Assembly: GCA_004297935.1 (NCBI GenBank)
Contig: SCRE01000021.1
Span: 124,001-188,000, forward strand
Reading direction: 5' to 3'
From: Microbacteriaceae bacterium
Lineage (GTDB): Bacteria; Actinomycetota; Actinomycetes; Actinomycetales; Microbacteriaceae
Length of the DNA: 64,000 nucleotides
The translations under genes and the position numbers were made by a program. The notes beneath the pieces are model-generated. The model saw nothing but the letters and a program-made list of their open reading frames with translations, was not told the DNA's origin and did no database searches. Shown here piece by piece: positions 29,601-41,600 of the stretch (the stretch's first letter is position 1; each line of letters begins with the position of its first letter).

Positions 29601-32600
29601 TGAGGTGGGAGGTCAGCGTGTAGTTGTCGGTCGCGGTCGCGCTGCCGATGAAGGCGTAGGCTGTCGCGTCGGCGGAACCGCTGGCGGTCGCGCCGCCGAC
29701 TGCATCCACCGCGACCGTCGATCCGGAGATGGTGGCGTTGCTCCCGACCACGGCCGCCGAGTCGCCGATGAGGTTGGTCTCGGAATCGGCGCCGCCGAAG
29801 TCGCCGAGACCGCCGCTGGTGGTGTCGGCGGAGATCACGGAATGCTGCTCCGTGTGCGAGGTGACGGCCACGTTGCCGCCCGCCGCGATGGTCACGCCCG
29901 TCGCCGTGATCTGCGGCCCGTTCGTGTCGTCCCCTGAGATGGTCGGGTACGCCGACGCGTCACCGACGATGGCCTCGTCGACGATGTCGCCGTTGATGTT
30001 GGAGTTGACGTTCGGGATGGCGATCACGCCGCCGGAGCCGTTCTGGGACGACGCACTGGAGTGCGTGGTCACCGCGCTGGTCACGGCGACGTCGCCCGCC
30101 GAGGTGAGTTCCGTTCCGTCCCAGCCGGCCGTGACGCTGCTCGCGTCGTCGTAGACGATCACGGTCGGATCGATGTTCGTGGTCGCGGTCGGCAGGCTCA
30201 CGCTGATGCCGCCGCCGTTGCCGCCCTGCGCCGACGAACTCGTCACCCCGTCGCCGCTGGGCGGGGAGAGTGCCCGCAGCGACGAGCCGTCAGGGGCCAT
30301 CAGCTTGACAGAACCGGAGGTCAGCGACCCGTTCAACTCGAGGTAGACCTGCTGGCCGGTGCTCGAGGCCTGCAGCGGCGCCCCGGCGAGGAACAGCTGC
30401 TGGGTGCCGAAGATGTGCGTGGGGTCGAGGCTGAGGTCGGTGTTTCCGCCGACGGCCTCCAGACCGATGTTCCCGCTGCCCTTGTCGTCGACGATGTAGG
30501 TGTAACCGTCGGTGAGCTGGCCGAGCGGTGCCGGGCGGATGAACTCCGGTGCGGTGCAGGATGCCGGCATCGGCGAGGCCGCCGTCTTGTTGTCGCTCTG
30601 GTAGCAGGCATCCGGCAGCGTGAGGGTGATGAACTTCTGCGCGTGCTGGATCGGGTTGCCGTGGCTGTCGGTGCCGTCGGTGCAGGAATGGTCGTTCGTG
30701 TATCCGACGGCGTCGCAGTAGGTGAGGCCGAGGCGGATTGTCCAAGCGGTCGGGGCATCCACGTAGTACTTTGTGCCGGTGCTCAGCCCGCCGATTGAGG
30801 CGGTCATGACGGTACCGTTGGCGAGCGTGATCGATCCCGGCTGGTAGTAGACCGCTTCGCCCTCGCTGAGGCCGTCGCCGTTCACCGTCGGGGGGTTGCC
30901 GGGGGTCGAGACGCTGCCGAGGTAGATGGTGTTCGCGCTGGAGTCGTACTGCGTGAAGTTGCCGCTGCCGTCGAGGTCGACGTTCACGCCCCGGTTGTTG
31001 AAGCTCAGCGGAGGCGCCGCGCGGTACGTCACCCGGTCACCGGCCGAGAACTGACTCGTGGTGAGCTGGTTGCCGCCGACTACAGTGCTGGGGCTGAAGC
31101 TGAAGATCGCGGACACGGCCGCCGCGTACGTCGTGTAGAGCTCGATGGTGCTGGGATCGATCACGCGCACGTACAGCACCTGGCCGTCGGCGAAGTCGCC
31201 GCTGATGGACGACCCGGCCCGGTAGATCACGGCATCGCCGTCGGAGAGGCCGTCGGGCGCTGCGAAGTGCACCATGGCGCGGTTGGTGTCGATCCCGGTG
31301 AAAGTGCCGGGGGTGTCGGCGTCGACCGAGCCGCCGCCGAAGTTCGAGCCCAGTCGCACGGTGTTGCCGTCCAGCACGATGACGCTGTACACCGTGTTGC
31401 ACGCCGGGCCGGTGAACCCGCTCGGGGTGCAGGTCGGGTTGAACAGCACCTGGTCGCCGGTGGACAGTCCGTGCTCCTGGAATGTCAGGCTGTTGTCGGA
31501 TGCCGGGTTCGCGCCGCCGCTGTCCGGCGTCATCCCGGTGAGGTCGTCGGTCAGCGGGGCACCGGTCGGCGCCGAGTCCGAGATACCGCTCACGGTCACG
31601 CTGCCACCCGCGATGACGGTCGTGCCGGAGCCGAGGTAGGCGTGCACCGTCGGCTTCGAGGTCGCGGTCGCCTGCGGAACGCCGACCGCCACGCCGCCTC
31701 CGCCGTATGCCTTGCCGGTGGCATCCGCTTCGGCATCCTTCGAGTCGGCCGACACCCTCAGCTCGTCGGTGCCCGCGGTGCCGAGCACGATGTGGGTGCC
31801 GGGGCCGACGTACGCCTCCACCAACGGCTCAGTGGTCGACTCGGCATAGCTGCCGCCGCCGGCGCCGAGGCCGCCGAAGCCGGTCAGCGCACTCGAGGAG
31901 GTGGTGGAGGTGTCGGTCGCGGTGACCGAAAGTCCGGCAGGCGCGGAGGCGGTGGTCCCTATCACGGCGCCGCCGACGACATACGCTTGCGCGCCGCCGT
32001 AGAGGTTCGCGTCGGTGTTGAGGATCGCCGCGCCGATGAGTCCACCGGCTCCGCCGCTTCCGGTGGCCGTGGCATTCGCACCACGGGTGACGCTCACCGA
32101 GATTGCGGTGCCGGTCGCGACGATGTCTGCGTTCGCGCCCAGGGAGGCCGTGTCGAGACCGACGGTGTGCTGATCGTCGCCCACAGTGGCGTAGGCATGG
32201 GCACTGTCGCCGCCGCCGCCGATGGCGACGCTCACCACGAACACCGTCGCGGCGGCCGCGTGCGACGACTGGGAACTCACCGTCAGCTGCGAGGCCGCGG
32301 TCAGCGTTCCGTCGAACGACGCCTGCACCGATCCCTCGTCGGTGCTGTCGACCGTGAGGGTGGCCACGCTCACGACGACGCTGCCCGAACCGCCTTCTGC
32401 CCTCGCGCAGGCGGTGTCGGTTCCTGCGGCGAGCCGGCAGCCGGTCACCGTGCCGCTCAGGCCAGCAGGCGCTCCGGCGAACACCTTCACCAAGCCGGTG
32501 GTCTCGACCGAGGCATCCTGCCCGACGCCGGCCGTGATCGTGGCGTCGCTGCCGATGTCCGATGTCGTCCGGGATGCCGCGCCGCCGCCGATGACGGTGA

Positions 32601-35600
32601 CGGCGACCACCTTCACGTGTGCGTCGCTGATGTTCTGGCCGTATGCGGCGACGGTCAGCGACGCGGCCGCGGAGGGCATGGTGCCGTCGAAGGTGGCCGA
32701 GACGGCGCCGTCGACGTGGGATTCGGCATCCATCACGGCGACCGCGATGCCGCCGCCCGAGCCGCCGGGAACATCGGCGGTCGCGGTGTTCGTGCCGGTG
32801 GCGGTGACGGAGATCGCGGCGCCGGCCGCCGAGAATACCGAGCCGTCGCCGACGCTGCTCGACACGATGGCGGTTCTAGTGATCTCCGCGTCGCCGTGCG
32901 CTCCTGCGCCGCCGAGGATGCCCACCGATCCGGCCACCGCCGACACATTGGCCGTGTTGGTGCCGGTGGCGCTCATCGTGAAGCCGGTTCCACCGGTCAC
33001 CGAGCCGGTGTAGCTCGCCGTCGTCGGCGCGGAGACCGCGGCCGTCGGGATCGAGACCGCGATGCCCAGGCCGAGTGCGCCGCTGCCGACCTTGGAGGTG
33101 GACTCTGCATCGTTGTGGGCCGTCGCGGTGATCGTCGTGGCGCCGGCGGACCCGATGGCCGCACCCGTGCTGGTGGCCAGCACACCGGCATCCGCGCCGA
33201 TCTCGGCGTCGCTGCCGGAACCGGCCAGCGAGACACCGCCCGAGACGGAGACCGCCAGGGTGTTCGCGGTGGCGTCGCTGGTGCCGTCGGCCGAGATCGA
33301 CACGCTGCCGGAGGAGGTGATCGCGCCGTCGAGGTGCGCGCCGACCGAACCGTCGATGGTCGACTTCGAGATGAAGACGGTGCCGGCGCCGAGCACTCCG
33401 GCGCTGCCGCCCTCCGCGATCGCGCAGGTGCCGTTCGTCGCTCCCCCGGTGAGGTTGCACCCGGTCACGGTGGCGGGGAATGCGTTGCCGCTGCTGTCGG
33501 TCCCGGGTGCGCCGGCTGTGATGCTGACCGCACCGGTGGCGGCGATGCTCGCGTCGTCTGCGCCGCACACCCCGCCCGTGAACGAGCCGACACAGGCGGT
33601 GATGTCTGCCGATGCGGCGATCGCGGCCTCGGCGAATGCCCCGGATGCGCCCACGTCGAGGCCGACGCCGGCCACGATGGCGTGTGCGGAAGCCAGGTTC
33701 TCGCCGTCGGCCGCCACGTCGACGGACGCGGCCGTCACGGAGCCGTCGAGCTGTGCGCGGGTGTCGCCGGTCACCGTGGCCACCGGGAACATCAGTGCCA
33801 CCGATACGCCCGCGCTGACTGAGAACCCGGGCGTCTGAGCGGATGCCTCGTTCCACGCCATCGCCGCGACCCGGGCTGCACCGGTGGTGTCGAGGTTGCT
33901 GGTGGAGGTCAGCGACGCCTCCGTGTTGCGGGCGTCGGTGGCGATCGCGACCGTCATGCCGATCGCCGCACCGCCGGACAACGACACGTTGACCGTGCTC
34001 GCGTCGATGCCGGTGTGGTGTCCGGTTGCCCGCACCGTCACTCCGCCCGATCCGATCACGACGGCGCCGTGCGCACCGGATGACGCGGACGTCGTTCCGG
34101 AGTATCCGATCACGTCCACCGCTCCGGAGAGTGCAGCACCGACGCCGCCGTTCACGGCGATCACCAGCGCGGTCGGGATGAAGGTGTCGGTCGCTTCGAC
34201 GTCGATACCCCCGATCGGGTCCGGTCCGATCGCGACGTCGCCGATGGTGGCGCCCGTGTCACCGCCGACCTCGACGACGGCGACGGTCACACCGACCGCG
34301 ACACCGGCGGCGGAGACCCCGACGGCGTATGCCGACACCGCGCGATCCGCTGTGGCGGTCACGTCGATCCCGTTCGCGGCCTTGCCGATGGCGGCGCCGT
34401 CGTCGATATGCGCCAGCTGGCTGGAGGTGTCGGTGACCACCAGAACCTGGCCGGCGATCGTGAATCCGCCGAGCGCGCCCGACGCCACCACGCCGAGCAC
34501 GTTCTCCTCGAGGGTCGCGGAGACGCCGACGGTTCCGCCGGAGCTCACCGAGGCACCGTCGTAGATGCCGGCATTCGTCGCCAGTCCGAGCGCCAGCACG
34601 CTCACCCCGGCACCGGCGGCGCCGAGCCCGACCGCGGCGACACCGGCCACGGTGGTGACGTCGAGACCGTCGTCTGCCTTCACGCTCACGTCGCCGCCGG
34701 CGTGCACCGAGCCGTAGATCCCTGCCGACGTGCCCGACGGCGGCGGGGTCTGGCTGAACGGCGCCGACGCCACCGTGGTGCCGGGCTCGTGGTTCCTCAC
34801 GTCGGTGCCGCCCGTCGTGGATGCCACGTTCTGGTACCGCGCCTGCGACTGCACGTCCTGCCAGTCGGTCGAGTCGGCGGACGGGTCTCCGGCCGATCCG
34901 GCGACCGTGTCGAGCGCTTGGTAGTGGTCGCCGTTGGCGTCGAGCACGACCTGTCCGGCGTCATACGTCTTGGTGGCGTCGAAGGTCGGGCTGTCCGCTC
35001 CGGAGAGGATCGAGCCCCAGCCGGCGGCGCTGCCGCTGCTCTTGCCGCTCGCCACGGTGTCGCCGACGCCCTGGGCGCTGCCGCCCGAGCCTTGTGTCGG
35101 GGTCTGGTCGGACAGGTTCCAGGTGCCTGACGTGTTGGTCGACGAGTACTGGTCGCCGGCGGGTGCCGTGGTGTCGTCGGTGATGTTGTTGCGCGCCGCG
35201 TACGTGTGGCCGCCGTAGGCCACCACGTCACCGGCACGGTAGTTCATGCCGGATGTCCACGGCTGCGGGGCCACCGACGACGGGCTCTCGTTCGACAGGG
35301 TCCAGTAGGCGGTGTTGACGTTCCCGGAGCCGTCGGTCGGCGTCACCCCGGTGCTCGCGACCGTGGCGGCGTAGAGGTGTCCGTTGTAGGTCACCAGGTA
35401 CCCTGCCGCGTAGTTCGCGGTCGCGGTCCAGGCATCCACCGTCGGGCCGTAGCTGTTCTGCTGGTAGCTGTCCGACGGGCCCGTGCCCACCGACCACACC
35501 GAGACGGCACCTGCGACGCCGACCGCGCCGAGTCCGACGCTGACCGCGATGGTGCGCACGTGCTTGTACGCCAGCGCGTTCACCTGCACGGCACCCGCCG

Positions 35601-38600
35601 CCCACACGTCGCTTCCGGTGCCGAGATACGCGGTCACGTTCACCGCTGCCACGCCGATGTCGACGGCGCCGGCGATGCCACCTGCGCCCACCGCCACCCC
35701 GCCGGCGATGGTGAGGGTGTCCAGCGCATCGGTGGCGGAGACATCCACGCCCTGCCCGGCGGCCGCACCGGCGATCAGCCCGCCGCCGCTGCTCTTGTTC
35801 ACGATCGTGCCCGCTCCGACGTACGCCTCGGAGCTGACCGTGAAGAGGTGCACGCCCACGCTGCCGGCCACGCCGACGAATCCGCCGCCTACTCCGGCCA
35901 CCACTCCGAGCGCGTGCTCCGTGGCGGATGCCTGCACCGCCAGCCCCGTGAAGCCGGTCAGCGTGCCGAAGTCGGCGCCGCTACGCGCTCCGCTGTCCAT
36001 GCCGGCCAGGCTCGGGCCGGCGCCGAGCGCGATCACGGTGTCGTTCGCGTCGAGGTACGCCTTGACCGTCTTGTCGACGACCGCGACGGCGACCCCGGCG
36101 CCGACGCCGCCGATACCGATGCCCACCGTGGCGGTGACCCCGGTCAAGGTTGTGTCATCGGCCGCCAGCACGGCAACGCTGCCGCCGGCGTTCAGCGTGG
36201 TGCCGGTACCGGTGTACGCCTCGGTGTCGGGGTTCAGCACGGTGACCGAGACACCGCCGGCGACACCGGCGTAGAAGCCGCCGGCTGCGACGGCCGCCAC
36301 CGAGACGACCGAGTCCTGTCCCGAGGCCGACAGCGCGATGCCGCTCGCCGCGTTGACGGTGGCGTTCGAGCCGATGGTCGCCGTGGTGGTCAGGTTGACC
36401 ACCCCGACCGCCACTCCGGCGCCGACGCCGACATCGCCGGCCACGGCGAGCGCTGCGGCGATTCCGAGTTCGTGGAAGTTGTTTCCAGCGACGACCAGCA
36501 CGCTCTGGTCGGGCGCTGCGGCGGGGTCGTCGCCGCCGCAGGCCGGGTCGGTCGGGTTGCAGTTGATCTGTGCGCCGTCGCCGATCGAGGCCTTGGTGGT
36601 CACGGTGACCACGGCGACTGAGCCGGATACATTCACCGCCACTGAGCCGGAGAACCCGGCGGCCACGCCGAGGGCGGAGATCTCGTCGCTGTTCGTTGCG
36701 GTGACCGCGACGCCCGCGAAACCGCTCTGCATGCCCGCTGTCGCGGTCTGCGGGTTGCTGGCGCTCGCGTCTGCGGAGGAGAGCTGGCCGCTGGCCACGA
36801 TGCTCTGCGAGCGGCCGCTGCCGTTCGAGCCGAGGGTGAGGAAGGTGCCGGCTTGGGCGAGGGCCTTGGTGGCGGCGAGCTCGATCTGCTGCCCGCCGAA
36901 GCCTCCGGGGCCGACCCCGGAGGTGCTGGTGCCGCACTGCCCTGCGACGATGACGACGCAGATGACGTAGTAGGTCTGGCCGTCTTGCAGACCGCCGATC
37001 GGCGTGCCGCCGCCTGCGCTGTAGACGACCGCGTCACCGGTGGCGAAGGTGGAGGCATACGGCAGCGTGATGATGTTGCCGCTCACATCGGTGACGGGAT
37101 TGAAACGTGGGGAGGAGTCGGATGCCGTGCCCGGCTGGTTGACGGCGACGAAACGCTGGTTCTCGCCCATCAGGCCGCTCGGCAGAGCGAGGCCGGTGAT
37201 GGGCACGAGCCCTGGGGTGCACGAACTCGTGCATCCCGGAGGCGCCCGTGGCGACAGGGACAACTGGATCCACGTCGGATGCCCGGGAACGTCGATCACG
37301 TAGTACGCGTGGCCGCTGGTGAGGCCGACGATGTTCGCGCCGCCGCCGTTGTCGTACAGCACCTGCTGGCCGTTCGCGAAGCCCGCGTTGTAGCCCAGGT
37401 TGATCACGGATCCGGCGGGCAGCGACGGCGGCAGGTTCGTGGGCAGGCCCTGGCATCCGGCCGCGCTGCAGGAGCCGCCGGGCCCGTCGGTGTACCCGCG
37501 CGGATCGAAACCGGTGTCGGTCGAGTTCGTCAGGTAGGTGCCGGTCGCCACCGTGCTGAAGGAGATACGGCCGGGCAGGGCGTCGGCGGTCACTCTCGCG
37601 CCGTTGCCGACGGATGCCTCGGTGTCCTTGGTGACGATCGGCACGGCTGCGCCCGCTCCGACTGCGGCAGTGCCGGATGCCGTCAGGTTGCCGCCGACGG
37701 CGGTCATGGTCAGGTGCTCGTCGGCGGAGACGATCACGTTGCCGCCTGCCACGACGAAGGCGTCGTCGCCGATCTTCGCCGTGGTGGTGACGTTCACCAC
37801 CGGTACGGCCGCGTTCACGGCGACCGCGACGTCGCCCGAGACCGACGCGCCGACCGACAGCGAAGTGATGCCCTCCGACGATTGCGAGGTCACGGCGACG
37901 TCGCCGTTGGCCTGCACGGCGGCACCCGTGTCGATCTGGGCCTGGGTCGTCTTGTTGATCACCTCGACGTCGGCGCCGACGCCGACGCCCGCGTCGCCGC
38001 CGATCGCGACCTGTCCGGCCAGCGCCAGCAGTGTCGTCGCGTCGCGCGCGGTCACCGTCACGTTCTGGTGCGGCGCCGTGGCGGGGTCTGCCGGGTCGCT
38101 GCAGGCGGACCCGACGCAGTCGATCTTCGCGTCGTCTCCGATGCCCGCCGTGGTCGTGTCGGTGACCACCTCGATGGTGACCGATCCGGCCACCCCGGCG
38201 GTCTCACCTCCCGCACCGGCCACCGAGATCAGGGTGAGCGGCTGCGCCTGTTCGGCATCCGTCGCGACACCGCCCGTGCCCGCCGAGCTCACGTCGTCGT
38301 ACGCGCCGATCGTCGCCGACACCGGGCTGGTGCGCACCAGGATCGCGGAGGCGATCCCGACGCCGGCCGTGCCGCCGAAGGCGAGTCCGCCGGAGTACAG
38401 CTGCGTCTTCTGCTGTGCCGTGCCGTCCAGCGTGGTCGTCGCGCGGTAGGCGAGGTCGCCGAACGCGACGAGGTCGCCCTGGGCGTGCGTTGCGCCGGAT
38501 ACCCATGCCGGGATCGCGGCCCAGTCTGCGGTGCCGGTCGCCGGGTCGGCCGTCGAGCCGCTGACATCCGTGAGCGCCTGGTAGAACGTGTCGCCGAACA

Positions 38601-41600
38601 GCACGACCTGACCGGTCGCGTAGCTGCCGCCGGAGACCCAGGCGTCGGCGCGCTGCCAGTCGGCCGGATCGAGATCGGGGCTGACGGCAGAGGACGCCAC
38701 GGCATCCAGGGCACGGTACGCGATGCCGCCGAACGTGACGAGGTCTCCGGTCGAGTACACCGCTCCGCGCATCCACTGGCCGACGGCTTGCCAGTCGGCC
38801 GGGTCGTCCGTGGAGTTGCCGATGGCCACCGCGGCGCGGTACAGACTGCCGCCCGCCGCGACCACGTCTCCGGCCTTGTAGTCCGTTCCCGCGACCCACG
38901 CGGCTGAGGTCAATGCGGTCCAGTCGGTGGTGTCGGTGTCGGGCGAGGCGTTCGTCGGCACCCCGCTCTCGGGGTCGAACACCGCAACGACGTCGGCCTG
39001 CGCCTGGTACGCGATGCCGTTGTACTGCACGACGTCGCCCGTCGCGTAGTCGGCGGTCGGATCCCACATCGGCACGAGCACCCACGAGCCCGGGGTGTCG
39101 GCCGCCGACGTCACCGCGCCGGTCGCCGCGTATGCACCGGAGAGTCCGCCGACGACCTGGCCTGCCGCGTAGCCGGCACCCGGGGTGAACGTTTGCGCCG
39201 GCTGCCAGTCGCTGGTCGAGTCGGGCGTGATCGCCAGGGCGGGGTCGTAGTCGTTCTGGTGCGCGCCGACGCTCACGTTCCCGCCGGCGCGAACCGTGGT
39301 GCCCGCGCCGCTGCCGCCGCCGATCGATGCCGTCGTGCCCAGGCCGCCGGCCTGGTTGGTGACAATGACGATGATCGAGCCTGCGATGCCGGCTTCGTCG
39401 GCGGCGCCCGCCGATGCCGCTATCGCGAGGATCGGGTCGGTCGAGGCCGAGCTGACCGTCACGTCGCCGCCGGTGGCGATCTTCGAGGATGCCCCGAGCG
39501 ACGCCGTCACCGTCTCGTCCGTGACCCCGACGATGAGTGCGACGCCGGCACCCGCGTCGCCGGTGGTCAGACCCAGCCCGCCTGCGATCTCCACCCGGTC
39601 GGTGTCGTCACGGGCCAGCACGGTGAGCGTCTGTGCTGTCGGCGTCTGGCCGGCACCGGCCGTGCCTGCCTGGTTGATCAGCGCGCCGTCGCCGACGGTG
39701 GCGGTGGTCGTGCGGCTCCAGACGTCGACCACGAACGACCCGGCGACCGAGGCATCCCCCGTTCCCGCTGCGCCGGAGACGGCGAGCGTGGAGATCGCGG
39801 GCGAGGCCACGATGCTGCCCGGCTTCGGGATGAGCACGACCCCGGGGATGCCTTCCAGCGCGGTCAGCAGGTTTGACCCGATGAGGCCGACGTCCACTCC
39901 GAGCAGGCCGAGGCTCGAGGTGGCCTGCACCGTCATCGCCCCTGCCGCGTTGAGGGTGGTCGGCGAGGTGGTCGAGGAGAGCACGGCGGCCGTGGTGGAG
40001 ACCGGCTCGAGGATGTTCACGGCGATCGCCGCGCCGACCGCGACCCCGCCCTTCGACAGGGCCCCGGCGACGGCCAGGTTCTGCAGACCCATCGGGTTGC
40101 CGGCTATCACCGCGAGCTCACCGGTGGAGCTGACATCGGCTCCCGCGCCGATCTGGGCCGAGGTGGTGTAGAGCAGCACGTTCAGGCCGACGGCGGCACC
40201 CACCTGCGGGTTGGACTTGCCGCCGGCTGCGGCGAAGCCCCAGACGATCACGGAGTTGGACTCGGCCGCGCCGGTGCCCGGGTCCACCGGTGTGCCGGCG
40301 TACACCCGCACGCCGTCGCCGGAGACCGTCGCACCGGCGCCAATGCTCGCGCCGACTCCGATGTCCAGGTAGTTGAAACCGACGCCGGCCGCGATGTTGG
40401 TCTTGGCGTCCTTCGGGTTCAGCGCGATGCCCAGCGCGCGGGCCGCCGCGGTGGTGAGCTGCGTCGCCTCGACGTCCACGGGTCCGTCGGCGGCGACCGT
40501 GATGTTCGGGTCGATGGCGGCGCTGGTGGTGGCCTGCACCCAGACGATGGCGATGGAGGCGGCGACGCCGACTCCGCCGCCCGACTTGCCGGTCTCCCCC
40601 GACGCCTTGTCGCCGCCCTGCTTCGCTGCAGCATCGGCGGACGGCACCTTGTCGGCACCCTTGCCGCCGGCGTTCGGGTCGTTCGACACCGCGGAGTCGG
40701 CGGTGTCGTCTGTGGACTTTCCACCGCTGGGGATGTCGAACCCGCCGATCGCGCTGGCGTTCGAGACCGCTTCGGCGTCGACCTCGGACTCCGCAGCGAC
40801 CTCCACGTCGTCGGCCCTCACGCTGCGGCCGAGCTCTGCCGTCGTCGACCAGTCGACGATCAGCGGAAGCGAGACGGCGGCGCCGACGCCGACGCTCTCC
40901 GCCTCGACGTTGGCGTTCGCGCCGGTGTCCGCCGCATCCACGGCGTGCTCGGCCTTGACCGTCGCGCTGCCGGTCAGCGTCATCGGCGCAGCCCCGGTGG
41001 GCGCCGCGCCGATGATCGCGGAGGTGTGGTCCTGCGTGTCGACCACCAGTGCGACGGCCGGGCTGAACGCGTCGCCGCCCTGCGTTCCCGCCTCGGCGAC
41101 GGTGGAGATCTTGCGCTCCGACGACGCCGTGACGGCCACCGATCCGCCTGCCGTCACCGGAACGCCGCCGGCGATCTCAGCGAGCGTGGTGGTCGGAGTG
41201 AGCACCTGGATGGCGACGGATGCGCCAACTCCAGTCCCCTTGCCCGTGCTGTCCTGGCCGGTGATCGGCGCCGACAGGTTGCACGGCAGTCCGAGGAACT
41301 GGGCGCAGGTCTGGAAGCCGGCGCGCGCGGACGCTTCGGCCGCGTCGTCCTGCGTGAACGTCGCTGTCAGGGTGAGGTCGCCGCCGTGCACGTCGATCGA
41401 CGCGCCGGCCGGAACGGTGGCCTCGGTGTCCGCCGAGACGATGTTCAGTGCCAGCGCGCCCGCGGCACCGAGGCTGCTGGTGTTGCTGGCGCCCGCCTTG
41501 GCGGTCGCCTCCACCGTGCTGGTGGTGTCGGTGCCGCTGCCGCCTTCGGCCTCGACGGGGGTCATCGTCGCCGTCACCGACAGCCCCTGGGCGTCGATGG

